Notes: generated from the letters alone by a model not told the origin. DNA of 64,000 nucleotides from Stenotrophomonas africana (GCF_013004645.1 NZ_JABEME010000007.1:186001-250000), one strand, 5' to 3'; shown: positions 7,881 to 17,243, counted from the stretch's first letter. Made by a program: numbers and translations.

Positions 7881-10169
7881 GTGTACTTCAAGTCCCTGGA
7901 CTATCCGGTCATTGTCATCGACAACGACTACGAGTCGCCGCGCATCGGCGGCATCCTGATCCGCGCCCTGGTGGAAGAGCTGCGCAGCAACGACCAGCGC
8001 GTGCTGTGCGGCCTGAACCTGGACGATGCCCGCGCCGGTGCCCGCACCTACGTGGCGGCCTCGGCGGTGCTGATCTCGATCGATGGCAGCGAAGAGGTGG
8101 ATGGCGAGTTCCAGCGCCTGACCGCCTTCCTGCGCGAGCAGAGCGCGCGCCGCGCCAACCTGCCGGTGTTCCTGTACGGCGAGCGCCGCACCATCGAAAA
8201 GGTGCCGAGCAAGCTGCTCAAGTACATCCACGGCTTCATCTTCCTGTTCGAAGACACCAAGAGCTTCATCTCGCGGCAGGTGATGCGCGCGGCCGAAGAC
8301 TACATGAAGAATCTGCTGCCGCCGTTCTTCAAGGCGCTGATCCATCATGCGGCCGAGTCGAACTATTCCTGGCATACGCCGGGCCATGCCGGCGGCGTGG
8401 CGTTCACCAAGTCACCGGTCGGACGTGCATTCCACCAGTTCTACGGTGAGAACACCCTGCGCAGCGATCTGTCGATCTCGGTGCCGGAGCTGGGTTCGCT
8501 GCTTGACCACACCGGCCCGATCAAGGACGCCGAGGAAGAGGCGGCACGCAACTTCGGCGCCGACCATACCTTCTTCGTCACCAACGGCACCTCCACCGCC
8601 AACAAGATCGTCTGGCACGGCACGGTGGCCCGCGGCGACGTGGTGTTTGTCGACCGCAACTGCCACAAGTCGCTGCTGCATGCGCTGATCATGACCGGTG
8701 CGGTGCCGGTGTACTTCACTCCCAGCCGCAACGCGCACGGCATCATCGGCCCGATCAGCCTGGACCAGTTCACACCGGAGTCGCTGCAGCAGCGCATCGC
8801 CGCCAATCCGCTGGCCAGCCAGGCCTACAAGGCCGGTTCCAAGCCGCGCATCGCGGTGGTGACCAATTCGACCTACGACGGCCTGTGCTACAACGCCGAG
8901 AAGATTGCTGACGAGATCGGCAGTGCGGTCGACTTCCTGCACTTCGACGAGGCGTGGTACGCCTACGCGGCGTTCCATCCGTTCTACGAGAACCACTACG
9001 GCATGGCCAAGGGCAAGCCGCGTGAGCAGGATGCGATCATCTTCACCACGCATTCCACCCACAAGCTGCTGGCGGCGTTCTCGCAGGCGTCGATGATCCA
9101 CGTGCGCAACTCGGCACAGCGCAACCTGGACGCGGAGCGTTTCAATGAGTCGTTCATGATGCATACCTCGACCAGCCCGCATTACGGGGTGATCGCGGCC
9201 TGTGACGTGGCCTCGAAGATGATGGAAGGCGACGCCGGCCGCTCGCTGGTGCAGGAAATGCACGACGAAGCCATCGCCTTCCGCCGCGCGATGCTGCACG
9301 TCCGCGATGACCTGGGGCGCGACGACTGGTGGTTCAGCGTATGGCAGCCGACCAGGCTCGAGCGCAGTCTGGACAAGGGCGATACGCCGGCGCCGCTGGT
9401 GGCCAAGCGCGAAGAATGGTACCTGCAGCCGGACGCCCACTGGCATGGCTTCGAGAATCTGGTCGACGACTATGTGCTGATCGACCCGATCAAGGTGACC
9501 CTGCTGACCCCGGGTCTGGCGATGGACGGCAGCATGGGCAAGCTGGGCATCCCGGCAGCGGTGCTGAGCAAGTTCCTGTGGGGCCGCGGCATCACCGTGG
9601 AGAAGACCAACCTGTACTCGGTGCTGTTCCTGTTCTCGATGGGCATCACCAAGGGCAAGTGGAGCACCCTGGTCACCGAACTGATGGCGTTCAAGGAGTT
9701 GTACGACCGCAATGCGCCGCTGAGCCAGGCACTGCCGACGCTGGCCGCCGATTATCCGAATGCCTACGCCGGCTGGGGCCTGCGTGACCTGTGCGACGCG
9801 CTGCATGCGTTCAACCAGGAATTCGCGGTGGCCAAGGTGATGCGCGAGATGTACGTGGATCTGCCGACGCCGATGATGACCCCGGCCGATGCCTACAACC
9901 ACCTGGTGAAGGGCGAGATCGAGCGGGTCGACATCGAGCAGATCAGCGGCCGCATCGCCGCGACCATGCTGGTGCCGTACCCGCCGGGCATTCCGACCAT
10001 CATGCCCGGCGAACGTTTCGGCGACAGCGACGAGCCGATCATCCAGTCGCTGCGTATCGCCCGCGAGCAGAACGCCCGTTTCCCGGGGTTCGAGTCGGAC
10101 GTGCACGGGCTCATCATCGAGCAGGAGGGTGATGCGGTGTCGTACAAGGTGGAGGTTCTGAAGGCCTGA
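7881..10169 (+). CDS. Orn/Lys/Arg decarboxylase (PLP, fold type I)
   Basis: A 762-residue enzyme with an N-terminal response-regulator-like wing domain (1-130), a PLP-binding large domain and the C-terminal domain of the family. The PLP lysine is Lys395 in THSTHKLLAAFSQAS; SNYSWHTPGH and FGENTLRSDLS are also characteristic. The sequence recalls Pseudomonas LdcA-type decarboxylases. The substrate (lysine, arginine or ornithine) cannot be fixed by eye. GTG 7881 is the start, with AAGGAG seven bases before it. Paired with the antiporter it would consume a cytosolic proton per turnover, as in acid resistance. Confidence 0.9.
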   Translation: MYFKSLDYPVIVIDNDYESPRIGGILIRALVEELRSNDQRVLCGLNLDDARAGARTYVAASAVLISIDGSEEVDGEFQRLTAFLREQSARRANLPVFLYGERRTIEKVPSKLLKYIHGFIFLFEDTKSFISRQVMRAAEDYMKNLLPPFFKALIHHAAESNYSWHTPGHAGGVAFTKSPVGRAFHQFYGENTLRSDLSISVPELGSLLDHTGPIKDAEEEAARNFGADHTFFVTNGTSTANKIVWHGTVARGDVVFVDRNCHKSLLHALIMTGAVPVYFTPSRNAHGIIGPISLDQFTPESLQQRIAANPLASQAYKAGSKPRIAVVTNSTYDGLCYNAEKIADEIGSAVDFLHFDEAWYAYAAFHPFYENHYGMAKGKPREQDAIIFTTHSTHKLLAAFSQASMIHVRNSAQRNLDAERFNESFMMHTSTSPHYGVIAACDVASKMMEGDAGRSLVQEMHDEAIAFRRAMLHVRDDLGRDDWWFSVWQPTRLERSLDKGDTPAPLVAKREEWYLQPDAHWHGFENLVDDYVLIDPIKVTLLTPGLAMDGSMGKLGIPAAVLSKFLWGRGITVEKTNLYSVLFLFSMGITKGKWSTLVTELMAFKELYDRNAPLSQALPTLAADYPNAYAGWGLRDLCDALHAFNQEFAVAKVMREMYVDLPTPMMTPADAYNHLVKGEIERVDIEQISGRIAATMLVPYPPGIPTIMPGERFGDSDEPIIQSLRIAREQNARFPGFESDVHGLIIEQEGDAVSYKVEVLKA

Positions 10170-10198
10170 CCGGCGACGGTCGGCTCCTTCGGAGAGCG

Positions 10199-11101
10199 AT
10201 GGATACCGCGCGCGAGCAACGCATCCTGAAGTTCTCGATCGGGGTCACCCTGGCGGTGAGCGCGGTCGGCTTCGGCGGTGGCCTGCTGGTGGGATCGCAG
10301 GCCATCCTGTTCGACGGCGTGTACAGCCTGGTCGACGTCGCCCTGACCCTGGTGTCGTTGTCGGTGCTGCGGCTGGTGGCGCGGGAACAAAGCCCGCGCT
10401 TCCAGTACGGCTACTGGCACCTGGAGCCGATGGTCGAGGCACTCGGTGGGGTGATCCTGTCGCTGGCCTGCGTGTATGCGCTGGCCAACGCGGTGATTGG
10501 TTTGACCACGGGCGGGCACGAGGTGAAATTCGGGCCCGCGCTGTGGTGGGCGGCACTGCTGAGTGCCAGCAACCTGGCGATGGCCGCATTCGTCGCACAG
10601 CGTGCGCGACACCTGCGTTCCGCTCTGTTGTGGCTGGATGTGCGAGGCTGGCTGCTGGGTGGGTTGATGAGCCTGGCGGTGGTGCTGGCCTTCGTGCTGG
10701 CGCTGGTCCTGCACGGTGGTGAGTGGCACCACTGGGTGCCGTACCTGGATTCGATCGTGCTGGCGTTGATCAGCCTGGCGGTACTGCCGGTACCAGCGCG
10801 CAGTGCATGGAAGGCCATGCGCGAAGTGCTGCAGGTGGCCCCGGACGATCTGGACCGGCGCGTGCAGCAGGTGATGCAGGCGTTCGTGGCCGAGCGCGGC
10901 TATGCCGGTTTCACCAGCCATGTGGCGAAGATGGGGCGGATGCGCTTCATCGAGATCCACGTGCTGGCCGACCCGGCCATGCCGTTGGGTTCAGTGGGCG
11001 AAGTCGATGCGATGCGCGACGAGATCGCGGTGCGGCTGGATGCGCGCGGCAGCACGTTCTGGCTGACCATCGATTTCACCGCAGACCCGGCGTGGACGTG
11101 A
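10199..11101 (+). CDS. CDF-family cation efflux protein with altered metal site
   Basis: A 300-residue cation diffusion facilitator: six membrane segments (about 12-195), then a cytoplasmic domain with IEIHVLADP. The family exports Zn2+, Fe2+ or Mn2+ by proton exchange. By eye alignment with YiiP, the helix-2 site reads Tyr42-x3-Asp46 instead of Asp/His-x3-Asp. The helix-5 site reads Asp147-x3-Trp151 instead of His/Asp-x3-Asp. Two of four transport ligands therefore look replaced. It is 29 bases downstream of the decarboxylase with its own GGAGAG site, so it belongs to the same operon. Substrate uncertain. Confidence 0.8.
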   Translation: MDTAREQRILKFSIGVTLAVSAVGFGGGLLVGSQAILFDGVYSLVDVALTLVSLSVLRLVAREQSPRFQYGYWHLEPMVEALGGVILSLACVYALANAVIGLTTGGHEVKFGPALWWAALLSASNLAMAAFVAQRARHLRSALLWLDVRGWLLGGLMSLAVVLAFVLALVLHGGEWHHWVPYLDSIVLALISLAVLPVPARSAWKAMREVLQVAPDDLDRRVQQVMQAFVAERGYAGFTSHVAKMGRMRFIEIHVLADPAMPLGSVGEVDAMRDEIAVRLDARGSTFWLTIDFTADPAWT

Positions 11102-11111
11102 GCGGGGAACG

Positions 11112-11175
11112 GTAGAGCCGAGCCCATGCTCGGCTGCCATTCGCGCTGAGCAGCCGAGCATGGGCTCGGCTCTAC
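11112..11175. repeat. SMAG-type REP inverted pair
   Basis: GTAGAGCCGAGCCCATGCTC and its near-complement face each other with a short spacer. The pair lies just after the CDF gene and can act as a transcriptional or mRNA 3' end structure for the operon. Confidence 0.85.
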
Positions 11176-11286
11176 ACGTGGGCACGATCGTTGCGCATGG
11201 CGGACCGGACTGTTGCAGCGGATCGGTTTGACCTCAACTCTGGTTGAGGTCGCAGACTGCTTCGCATCGCCCACGAGACATGCGGC

Positions 11287-11721
11287 ATGAACCTGCTGAC
11301 CACCCCGGACCTCAGTCATGGCCTGCTGGAGCTGTTCAATCCTCCCGGCCTCTACGACCCTTCCGCCAACGGGTACTCACACGTGGCCGTGGTGCGGTTG
11401 CCGGCGCGGGTGATCCATATCGCCGGGCAGGGCGGTGAAGATGCCCAGGGCCGTCTCTCACCCAGCTTCGAAGAACAGGTCGGGCAGGCACTGGACAACC
11501 TGCAGACCGCGCTGCGCTCGGCGCAGGCAAGCCTGGCCGACGTGGTACGGCTGCGTATCCTGGTGGTCGACCACGACGAGGACCGGCTGGGCATCATCGC
11601 CCATCAGGTGCGGCGGCGCTGGCCTGACCGCGCGGCGCCCACCTGCACGCTGATCCCGGTGCCGCGGCTGGCGCTGGACGGCATGTTGTTCGAGATCGAG
11701 GCGGAGGCCTATGCCGCCTAG
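11287..11721 (+). CDS. RidA/YjgF-family protein
   Basis: A 144-residue member of the Rid superfamily (trimeric chorismate-mutase-like fold) covering almost its whole length, with VIHIAGQGGEDAQG, LADVVRLRILVVD and the late PTCTLIPVPRLALDGMLFEIEA segment. The canonical RidA arginine that binds the enamine/imine acid would fall near 110. Here CTLIPV replaces the usual R..V pattern, so deaminase activity is uncertain. The Shine-Dalgarno site is weak. Its stop shares CTAG with the converging TonB gene. Confidence 0.75.
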   Translation: MNLLTTPDLSHGLLELFNPPGLYDPSANGYSHVAVVRLPARVIHIAGQGGEDAQGRLSPSFEEQVGQALDNLQTALRSAQASLADVVRLRILVVDHDEDRLGIIAHQVRRRWPDRAAPTCTLIPVPRLALDGMLFEIEAEAYAA

Positions 11722-12431
11722 CGCAGGTAGTACTCCACTGGCACCACCAGTTCCTGTGGTGCCTTCAGTTCATCCGGAATGCGCGGCAGCGGCTGCGCGC
11801 GACGGAAGGTCTGCAGCGCTGCGTCATCCAGCATCGGCTGGCCACTGGACTGCTCCAGCCGCAGCGCCAGCAGGCGGCCGTCGCGGTCGATGCTGGCCCT
11901 GACCCAGGCGGTGCCTTGTTGCCGGCGCGAGCGCGCGGCGGCGGGGTAATAGCGATAGCGCTCCAGCCGCGCCATCAGGCGGGCTTCCCACTGGTCGCTG
12001 GCGGCGCCGGCCTGGAAGTCTGCCGGTGGTGCGTCTGGAGCGGGCGGCGCGGCCGTGATCGATGCCGGTGCGGGACTGGCATCGGTCGCGGCCGCAGGCG
12101 GGGCGACCGGTAGCGGCTTTCGACCCGTCCCGCTTGTTTCGCTGGCGGCCAACTCGTCCTCGTGCGCGGCGGTGGGCTTCGGCGGCGGGGGCGACTTTGT
12201 CGGTTGCGACGCACGTGCGTGCTGCGCCTGGCTGGGGGTATCGGCCTGGCGCTCCTCCACGGGCTGCGGGGGCGTGGCCGGTGCCAGCAGGCGCAGGCTG
12301 ATGCGCACGTCCTGTTCCGGTGGCGGGAGCATGGGCGGCGTCGCGACCCAACGCAACATCAGCAGCAAGGGCAGCAGATGCAGGCCGATGGTGATGGCAA
12401 TCGCCTGCCAGTGTTGGCCGCGTTCACTCAT
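11718..12431 (-). CDS. TonB-family energy transducer
   Basis: A 237-residue TonB-like protein: one N-terminal membrane segment (about 11-30, AITIGLHLLPLLLML), a long Pro/Ala/Lys-rich periplasmic spacer, and a C-terminal TonB domain (about 155-237, with RYRYYPAAAR and GTAWVRASIDRDG). It transmits proton-motive energy to outer-membrane receptors. The start ATG at 12431 overlaps the ChaN stop by eight bases, so the two are translationally coupled. It is the last gene of the iron/haem unit and is presumably dedicated to the receptor at 13211. Confidence 0.88.
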   Translation of the reverse strand: MSERGQHWQAIAITIGLHLLPLLLMLRWVATPPMLPPPEQDVRISLRLLAPATPPQPVEERQADTPSQAQHARASQPTKSPPPPKPTAAHEDELAASETSGTGRKPLPVAPPAAATDASPAPASITAAPPAPDAPPADFQAGAASDQWEARLMARLERYRYYPAAARSRRQQGTAWVRASIDRDGRLLALRLEQSSGQPMLDDAALQTFRRAQPLPRIPDELKAPQELVVPVEYYLR

Positions 12432-13251
12432 CGGCCAGCACCCACAGCAGGTCGGCATCAATCGCATCGACGGTTTCACCCGGCGAGGCCAGTGCGATCA
12501 CCAGCGCAGGCGTACCCGGTGACAGGTACCCCGGTACCCCGGTACCGCGCAGGACGTGCCACCGGCCCGCCACCAGCAGCGCTGGCGCGGGCGCATCGAC
12601 CAGTACCTGCGCCATGCGTGCGTCGCGGCCCTGCTGCACGGCCAGCATCCCATCCAGCATCGGTGCCGCGTCTGCATGCTGGGCCAGCACCACCGCCGAC
12701 AGGCGCTGGCGGGCATCGGCCAGCGGGAACTGCACGTCCTCAGTGGAGGCGAGCAGCAGGTTGACCTCGGCACGCGACAGGTTGCCGCCGAACAACGGCG
12801 TGCCTGCATCGGCAGCATCCTTGACCAGCCCGCCATACGCGGCCCACGGCCAGCGCGCATCCCAGTCCAGCAGCTCCTGCAGGCGTGCATCTTCGGCCCG
12901 GTTGCCCTTTGCCAGCCAGCGCTGCACCCGCTGCAGGCGTGGCTGGCGCTCGCTGGCGATCATTTCCAGCACCAGTGAACCCTGCGGACGCCGCCGCTGC
13001 AAGGCCTGCAGCAGCCAGCGCTGGGCGGCATGGTCTCCGGCGAGGTCATGGCGTTCACCCAGCAGCAGCTGCTGGGCGTCCGCCGCACGCGTCACGAATG
13101 CGGCTTCGTCCAGGCGCTGGCCGTTGGCCAGGTCGATCACCGTGCCAGGCATCGGCTGCGCGCTGGCCATTGCGGCCAGCGCGAGCAGGCACAGCGGCAG
13201 CCAGGGGCGGCTAGAACGCCACGTTGACGCCCATCGAGACGGTACGGCCAC
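12424..13251 (-). CDS. ChaN-family haem-binding lipoprotein-like protein
   Basis: About 275 residues: a hydrophobic signal region (WLPLCLLALAAMASAQ), then a ChaN/TIKI-type domain with LLLGERHDLAGDHAAQ and LVLEMIASERQP. ChaN of Campylobacter binds cofacial haems and serves iron uptake. The start is uncertain. No ATG precedes the signal sequence in a good context, and GTG 13251, inside the end of the receptor gene, is the best in-frame start and implies coupling. Its place between receptor and TonB supports a role in haem handling at the outer membrane or periplasm. Confidence 0.8.
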   Translation of the reverse strand: MAVPSRWASTWRSSRPWLPLCLLALAAMASAQPMPGTVIDLANGQRLDEAAFVTRAADAQQLLLGERHDLAGDHAAQRWLLQALQRRRPQGSLVLEMIASERQPRLQRVQRWLAKGNRAEDARLQELLDWDARWPWAAYGGLVKDAADAGTPLFGGNLSRAEVNLLLASTEDVQFPLADARQRLSAVVLAQHADAAPMLDGMLAVQQGRDARMAQVLVDAPAPALLVAGRWHVLRGTGVPGYLSPGTPALVIALASPGETVDAIDADLLWVLADE

Positions 13252-15682
13252 GGCCGTTGCCGCGGTCCAGGATCGGGCTGAAGATGCTGTCGATCGAGGC
13301 ATTGTTGTCATAGGCTTTGTTCTGCAGGTTTTCGATGTTCAGCCACAGCGTGGTGTTGGCCTGGGGCTTGAAGCTGGCGTAGAAGTCCAGCAGCACGCCG
13401 GTGCCGCCGGTCTTGCGGGTCTGGAAGAAGTCGTAGCCTTCCTCGGTCGGCCCCGAGTACTCGGCGCGCAGGCCGGCCTGCACACGCTGCTGCCACCAGC
13501 GGCCGCCCACGTCCAGCGTCCAGTAGCGGTCGGGCAGGGCGGTGATGTCTTCCAGGTTGACGAATTCGATGGCGGGCGCACTGGTACGCGAGTGGGTCCA
13601 GCTCAGCGTGGCGTGGTATCGCTCGCTGGCGTAGTGCGCTTCCAGCTCGATTCCGCGCATGCGCACCACGCCCGGGTGGTTCATCCAGAGCGTGGTGGTG
13701 CTGAAGTCCTCCACGTCCAGCGCATCGGTCCAGGCGGTGAGCTGCGGATCGCTGTCGATCGGTACCACCAAAGGCTCCACCTCCGGGGGGTGCACGATCA
13801 GCAGGTACTGCGGCTTGATGTAGTCGCGGATGCGGTTGTCGAAGCGGGTGACGCGCAGCTGCGCCAGATCACCGTCGGTCAGCAGCGAGGAGGTGCTGAG
13901 GTTGGCGCCGAACTGCAGGTTGCGCGAGCGCTCGCGGCGCAGGAACGGATTGGCGCCAACGCCATCGGCATCGCTCATGCCTTCCAGTGGGATCTTTTCG
14001 AAGAACATCTCCTGCACACGCGGTGGGCGGGAGGTGCGCGAGACGTCGGCGAACAGCTGCAGCCAGCCAGTAGCCTGCCACGATACCGCCAGGCTGGGGC
14101 TGAGTGCGCGCTGTGTGCGGCGCAGGTCGATGCCGCCGCCGTTGATTTCGGCGCACTGGCCGGGGACATCCGAGCACACCGGAACGTGGCCACGGATGCC
14201 GAAACGGTCCTGGCGCAGGCCGGCGGTCAGCGCGTAGATGTCGTACTGCAGTTCCAGCGTGCTGAACACGCTGTCCAGCTGGCTGCGGCCCTGCGGGTTG
14301 GCACCGCGCAGGACGGGGGTGTCGGCCACATAGATGTCCGATTGGTGCTTGATGCCGGTGTTCCAGCGCGCCTGCAGTGCCCCGATGTCGAAGCGGCTGG
14401 TGTTGTCCACGGTCCAGCTGCTCAGGCTGCTATGGGTGCGGCGGCCGATGTAGCTGGAATCCTCCACCGGCGGATAGAACAGCCGGGTCTTGTTGCTGGC
14501 AAAAGTCGCGCGCAGGTCGATCCACGGCGAATAGGGCGTGTAGCGGTAGCTGGCGCGTTGGTTGCGCGCGGAAATCTGCCACGGGTAGTTGTGGTAGAAG
14601 TGGTTTTCGTAATGCATGTGGCTCAGGTCCAGCCGATGCTGGTCACTGGGCTGCAGGCGCGCTTTCAACAGCCAGCTGCTGGGTTGCTGGCTGCCCGGGT
14701 CGGTGGTGTTCTTCTGCCCACGTGCGGTGGCGTACTCGCTGCTGCGGCTGCTGCTGGCAGCGGCCAGCAGGCCGAACTGGCGATCGCCACCCTCTTCACT
14801 GTGGCGCAAGGCACCGGCGAAGGTGCGGCCACTTCCGTAGCCGTTGTTGCCATGGCGGTAGCCCGCGCGCAGGCCCCAGTCGCGCCCCTCACCGAGCAGG
14901 TCGTCGATATCCAGCGTGCGGAAATTGGCACTGCCGGCCAGCGTGCCGGCGCCATCGCCGCCGGCAACCGCACCGCGCTGCACGTCCACGCCGGCCAGCA
15001 GGAAGGGGTCGACATAGGTGAACGGGCCGCCTGAGCCATGCCCGGCATTGTTACGGAAGGTCTGGGTGACACCATCGATCATGGTGTTGACCCGGCCGGC
15101 ACCGGTCATGCCGCGGATGTTGACCTGCAGGCCCGGCTGGCTGCGCGAATGGAAGCTGTGGGTGCCGGGCATCGAGCGCAGCAGGCTGTTGCCTTCCTGG
15201 CGTTCGGCCATCGCCACGCGCTCACTGCCGACCGAGGGCGCAAAGCCATCGCGGGTGGCCGGTACATATTGGCTGGCGCCGGCACCCGGTGCCTGGCCGT
15301 GCGCGGTAGTGCCCTGTACCCGCAGCGGACCGGTGCGGCGGCTGCCATCGGCGCGTTCGGCCGGCGCCGGTTCCAGGGCGGCACGACGCGCATCCACGAA
15401 GCGCGGGCGCAGACCGCTGCCCGCCAGCAGGCGCGTCAGGGCCTGCGCATCGTCGAAGTCACCGCGCAGAGCCGGCGCCGAATGACCGGCAGGCAGCGCC
15501 GCGCTGATCACCAGATCGACACCGGTCAGCCGGCTGTAGGCGTCCAGCGCGGCGGCCAGTGGCTGGGCGGGCAGATCGTAGCTTCGAGTGGCGGCCTGCG
15601 CGTGGGCGCTGTTTGGCAGCAGTGGGATGGTGCTGGCGCAGGCCAGCGACAGGGCGAGGACAAGAGGGCGGGGACACAGCAT
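13211..15682 (-). CDS. TonB-dependent receptor with STN domain (probable haem receptor)
   Basis: An 823-residue receptor: signal peptide, STN signalling domain (about 35-105, SYDLPAQPLAAALDAYSRL), plug with VNIRGMTGAGRVNTMIDGV, then a 22-strand barrel ending in VNVAF with the terminal Phe of outer-membrane proteins. The STN domain means the receptor signals to FecR. The plug and SRPP...NPFL region fit the haem/haemoglobin group, where FRAP/NPNL motifs are usual; here they are degenerate. ATG 15682 follows CTGGAG six bases upstream. Ligand assignment rests on ChaN next door and is an inference. Confidence 0.85.
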   Translation of the reverse strand: MLCPRPLVLALSLACASTIPLLPNSAHAQAATRSYDLPAQPLAAALDAYSRLTGVDLVISAALPAGHSAPALRGDFDDAQALTRLLAGSGLRPRFVDARRAALEPAPAERADGSRRTGPLRVQGTTAHGQAPGAGASQYVPATRDGFAPSVGSERVAMAERQEGNSLLRSMPGTHSFHSRSQPGLQVNIRGMTGAGRVNTMIDGVTQTFRNNAGHGSGGPFTYVDPFLLAGVDVQRGAVAGGDGAGTLAGSANFRTLDIDDLLGEGRDWGLRAGYRHGNNGYGSGRTFAGALRHSEEGGDRQFGLLAAASSSRSSEYATARGQKNTTDPGSQQPSSWLLKARLQPSDQHRLDLSHMHYENHFYHNYPWQISARNQRASYRYTPYSPWIDLRATFASNKTRLFYPPVEDSSYIGRRTHSSLSSWTVDNTSRFDIGALQARWNTGIKHQSDIYVADTPVLRGANPQGRSQLDSVFSTLELQYDIYALTAGLRQDRFGIRGHVPVCSDVPGQCAEINGGGIDLRRTQRALSPSLAVSWQATGWLQLFADVSRTSRPPRVQEMFFEKIPLEGMSDADGVGANPFLRRERSRNLQFGANLSTSSLLTDGDLAQLRVTRFDNRIRDYIKPQYLLIVHPPEVEPLVVPIDSDPQLTAWTDALDVEDFSTTTLWMNHPGVVRMRGIELEAHYASERYHATLSWTHSRTSAPAIEFVNLEDITALPDRYWTLDVGGRWWQQRVQAGLRAEYSGPTEEGYDFFQTRKTGGTGVLLDFYASFKPQANTTLWLNIENLQNKAYDNNASIDSIFSPILDRGNGRGRTVSMGVNVAF

Positions 15683-15746
15683 CGGGGGCTCCAGGGGCTG
15701 ACGCAGAGCGTCGTCATCCTGGGTAGACGCGGTGGTGGGCCCAATG

Positions 15747-16673
15747 TCAGGGTGCATCGCGCTGCTCCTCGCGCGGCGGCAACCACACCTGCATGCCCGC
15801 GCCGATACGCAGCACACGCACATGCAGCTGCGCGGCGAGCTGGTCGCGGTTGCTGGCGGCACCATCTGCATTGCCCAGTAGGGTGACCGGCCGTTGGCGA
15901 AGCCGTGCACCGACGATCCAGGTATGTCCGCCATGCCAACGGTCCAGCCCCTGGGTGACGTCGGCAAGCGGCGCCGAAACCCAATGCAGGCGCCGTTCGC
16001 GCCAGGCCAGGGTGCTGTCGTCTGCCGGATGTGCTGCAGCAGTCGCTTGTCCGTTGAAGCGTATCTGCTGCCCCTCACTGGCCTGCACGCTGGCGGTACC
16101 GCTTTCTACACGGACGCTGTGCTCGGTGACCGTGACCACGCTGTTGTCGCCCTGCACGGCCAGATCAAACGCGGTTCCCAGCGCAGTGACCGTGCCCTGT
16201 GGAGTGTGTACCTGGAATGGCCGGTCGGCATCGGCGGCGACCCTGAACCAGGCTTGCCCCCGCTGCAGCTGCAACTGGCGGCGCTGTGCATCGACGCGCA
16301 CATGCACTTCGCTGCCCGGTGACAGCAGGACGTGCGAACCGTCTGGCAGGGCTTCGTCACGGATCTCGCCTGCGGCAGTGCGCAGTACCTGCGGGGCAGG
16401 TGGCGCGGCGGTGCGGCTGTACAGGCCGAGCGCGCACAGCAGCAGTACCGCAATGCCGGTCTCGCCCAGGCGCCGCCGCTGCCGCCGTTGCTGTTGCCGA
16501 TGCAGACTGGGCAAGGTGGCACCGGCCTGCCACAGCTGCTGCAGATGCTGGTACTGCGCAACATGGCGCGGATCGGCCTGGCACCACTGGTCGAACGCGT
16601 TCTCGTCGCGGACGCCATCGTGTCCATCCAGCCACCAGCGTGCGGCTTCGCGCGCGATCGCGTCCTGGCTCAT
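15747..16673 (-). CDS. FecR-family anti-sigma/sigma regulator
   Basis: A 308-residue FecR protein: a cytoplasmic DUF4880-like N terminus (1-70, AARWWLDGHDG), one membrane helix (about 72-90), a periplasmic FecR domain (about 105-200, with PDGSHVLLSPGSEVHV and VTALGTAFDLAV) and a C-terminal region that contacts the receptor STN domain in the family. It passes the ligand signal from the receptor to the sigma factor. Its start overlaps the sigma-factor stop as ATGA (16670-16673). Confidence 0.92.
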   Translation of the reverse strand: MSQDAIAREAARWWLDGHDGVRDENAFDQWCQADPRHVAQYQHLQQLWQAGATLPSLHRQQQRRQRRRLGETGIAVLLLCALGLYSRTAAPPAPQVLRTAAGEIRDEALPDGSHVLLSPGSEVHVRVDAQRRQLQLQRGQAWFRVAADADRPFQVHTPQGTVTALGTAFDLAVQGDNSVVTVTEHSVRVESGTASVQASEGQQIRFNGQATAAAHPADDSTLAWRERRLHWVSAPLADVTQGLDRWHGGHTWIVGARLRQRPVTLLGNADGAASNRDQLAAQLHVRVLRIGAGMQVWLPPREEQRDAP

Positions 16674-17179
16674 GCGCCGGGCACCTGCTGCAGGGCGACG
16701 AGGGCGCGCAGCAGATGGCCGTGCGCGGTCTGTCGGCTGATGCCGAGCTGGCGCCCGATCTCGGCCAGGGCCATCTGTTCCACACGCGCCAGCAGGAACA
16801 CCTGGCGCGAGCGCGGTGGCAGCGCGGCGATGATCGCGTCGAGGTGGCGCAGCTGTTCGGCGTCGAGCAGGCGCTGCTCCGGCAGCGGTGCAGGATCGAC
16901 GACGGAGTGCAGCTGCGCCTCATCCAGCGCTTCCTCACGACGGCGCTGACGTTGTCGGAAGTGGTCCGCGATCAGGTTGTGGGCAACGCGGTACAGATAG
17001 GCGCGGCCATTGCTCAGCAGGCCACTGGCGGCGACTTTGACGACACGCAGCCAGGTTTCCTGGACGACGTCATCGGCGTCGCTGCGTTGCGGGAGTTTGC
17101 GGCGGACATGGGCGTGCAGCGGCCGGTAATGGGCCGCGCACAGCTGCGCGACATCCGTCGGTTCGACAGGCGTGGACAC
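16670..17179 (-). CDS. ECF sigma factor, FecI type
   Basis: A 169-residue extracytoplasmic sigma factor with region 2 (about 15-85, DADDVVQETWLRVV) and region 4 (about 110-165, LPPRSRQVFLLARVEQMALAEIGRQLGIS). It should direct transcription of the receptor operon once FecR is triggered. It is first in the run sigma-FecR-receptor-ChaN-TonB on the minus strand. A Fur-like box lies 65 bases upstream, so iron limitation is the likely first input. Confidence 0.92.
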   Translation of the reverse strand: MSTPVEPTDVAQLCAAHYRPLHAHVRRKLPQRSDADDVVQETWLRVVKVAASGLLSNGRAYLYRVAHNLIADHFRQRQRRREEALDEAQLHSVVDPAPLPEQRLLDAEQLRHLDAIIAALPPRSRQVFLLARVEQMALAEIGRQLGISRQTAHGHLLRALVALQQVPGA

Positions 17180-17243
17180 GGGGCGGGCGACAACTGGGAA
17201 AGGGAACAGCCCGCGGCGGCAAGGGCAGCGGCTGCACCTTACA

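Noticed and set aside
8412..10106. A 564-codon minus-strand frame opposite the decarboxylase
   Set aside because: Antisense shadow of a strongly supported PLP enzyme; no ribosome site or domain.
12614..15034. An 806-codon plus-strand frame opposite ChaN and the receptor
   Set aside because: Antisense to coupled iron-uptake genes and with typical shadow composition.
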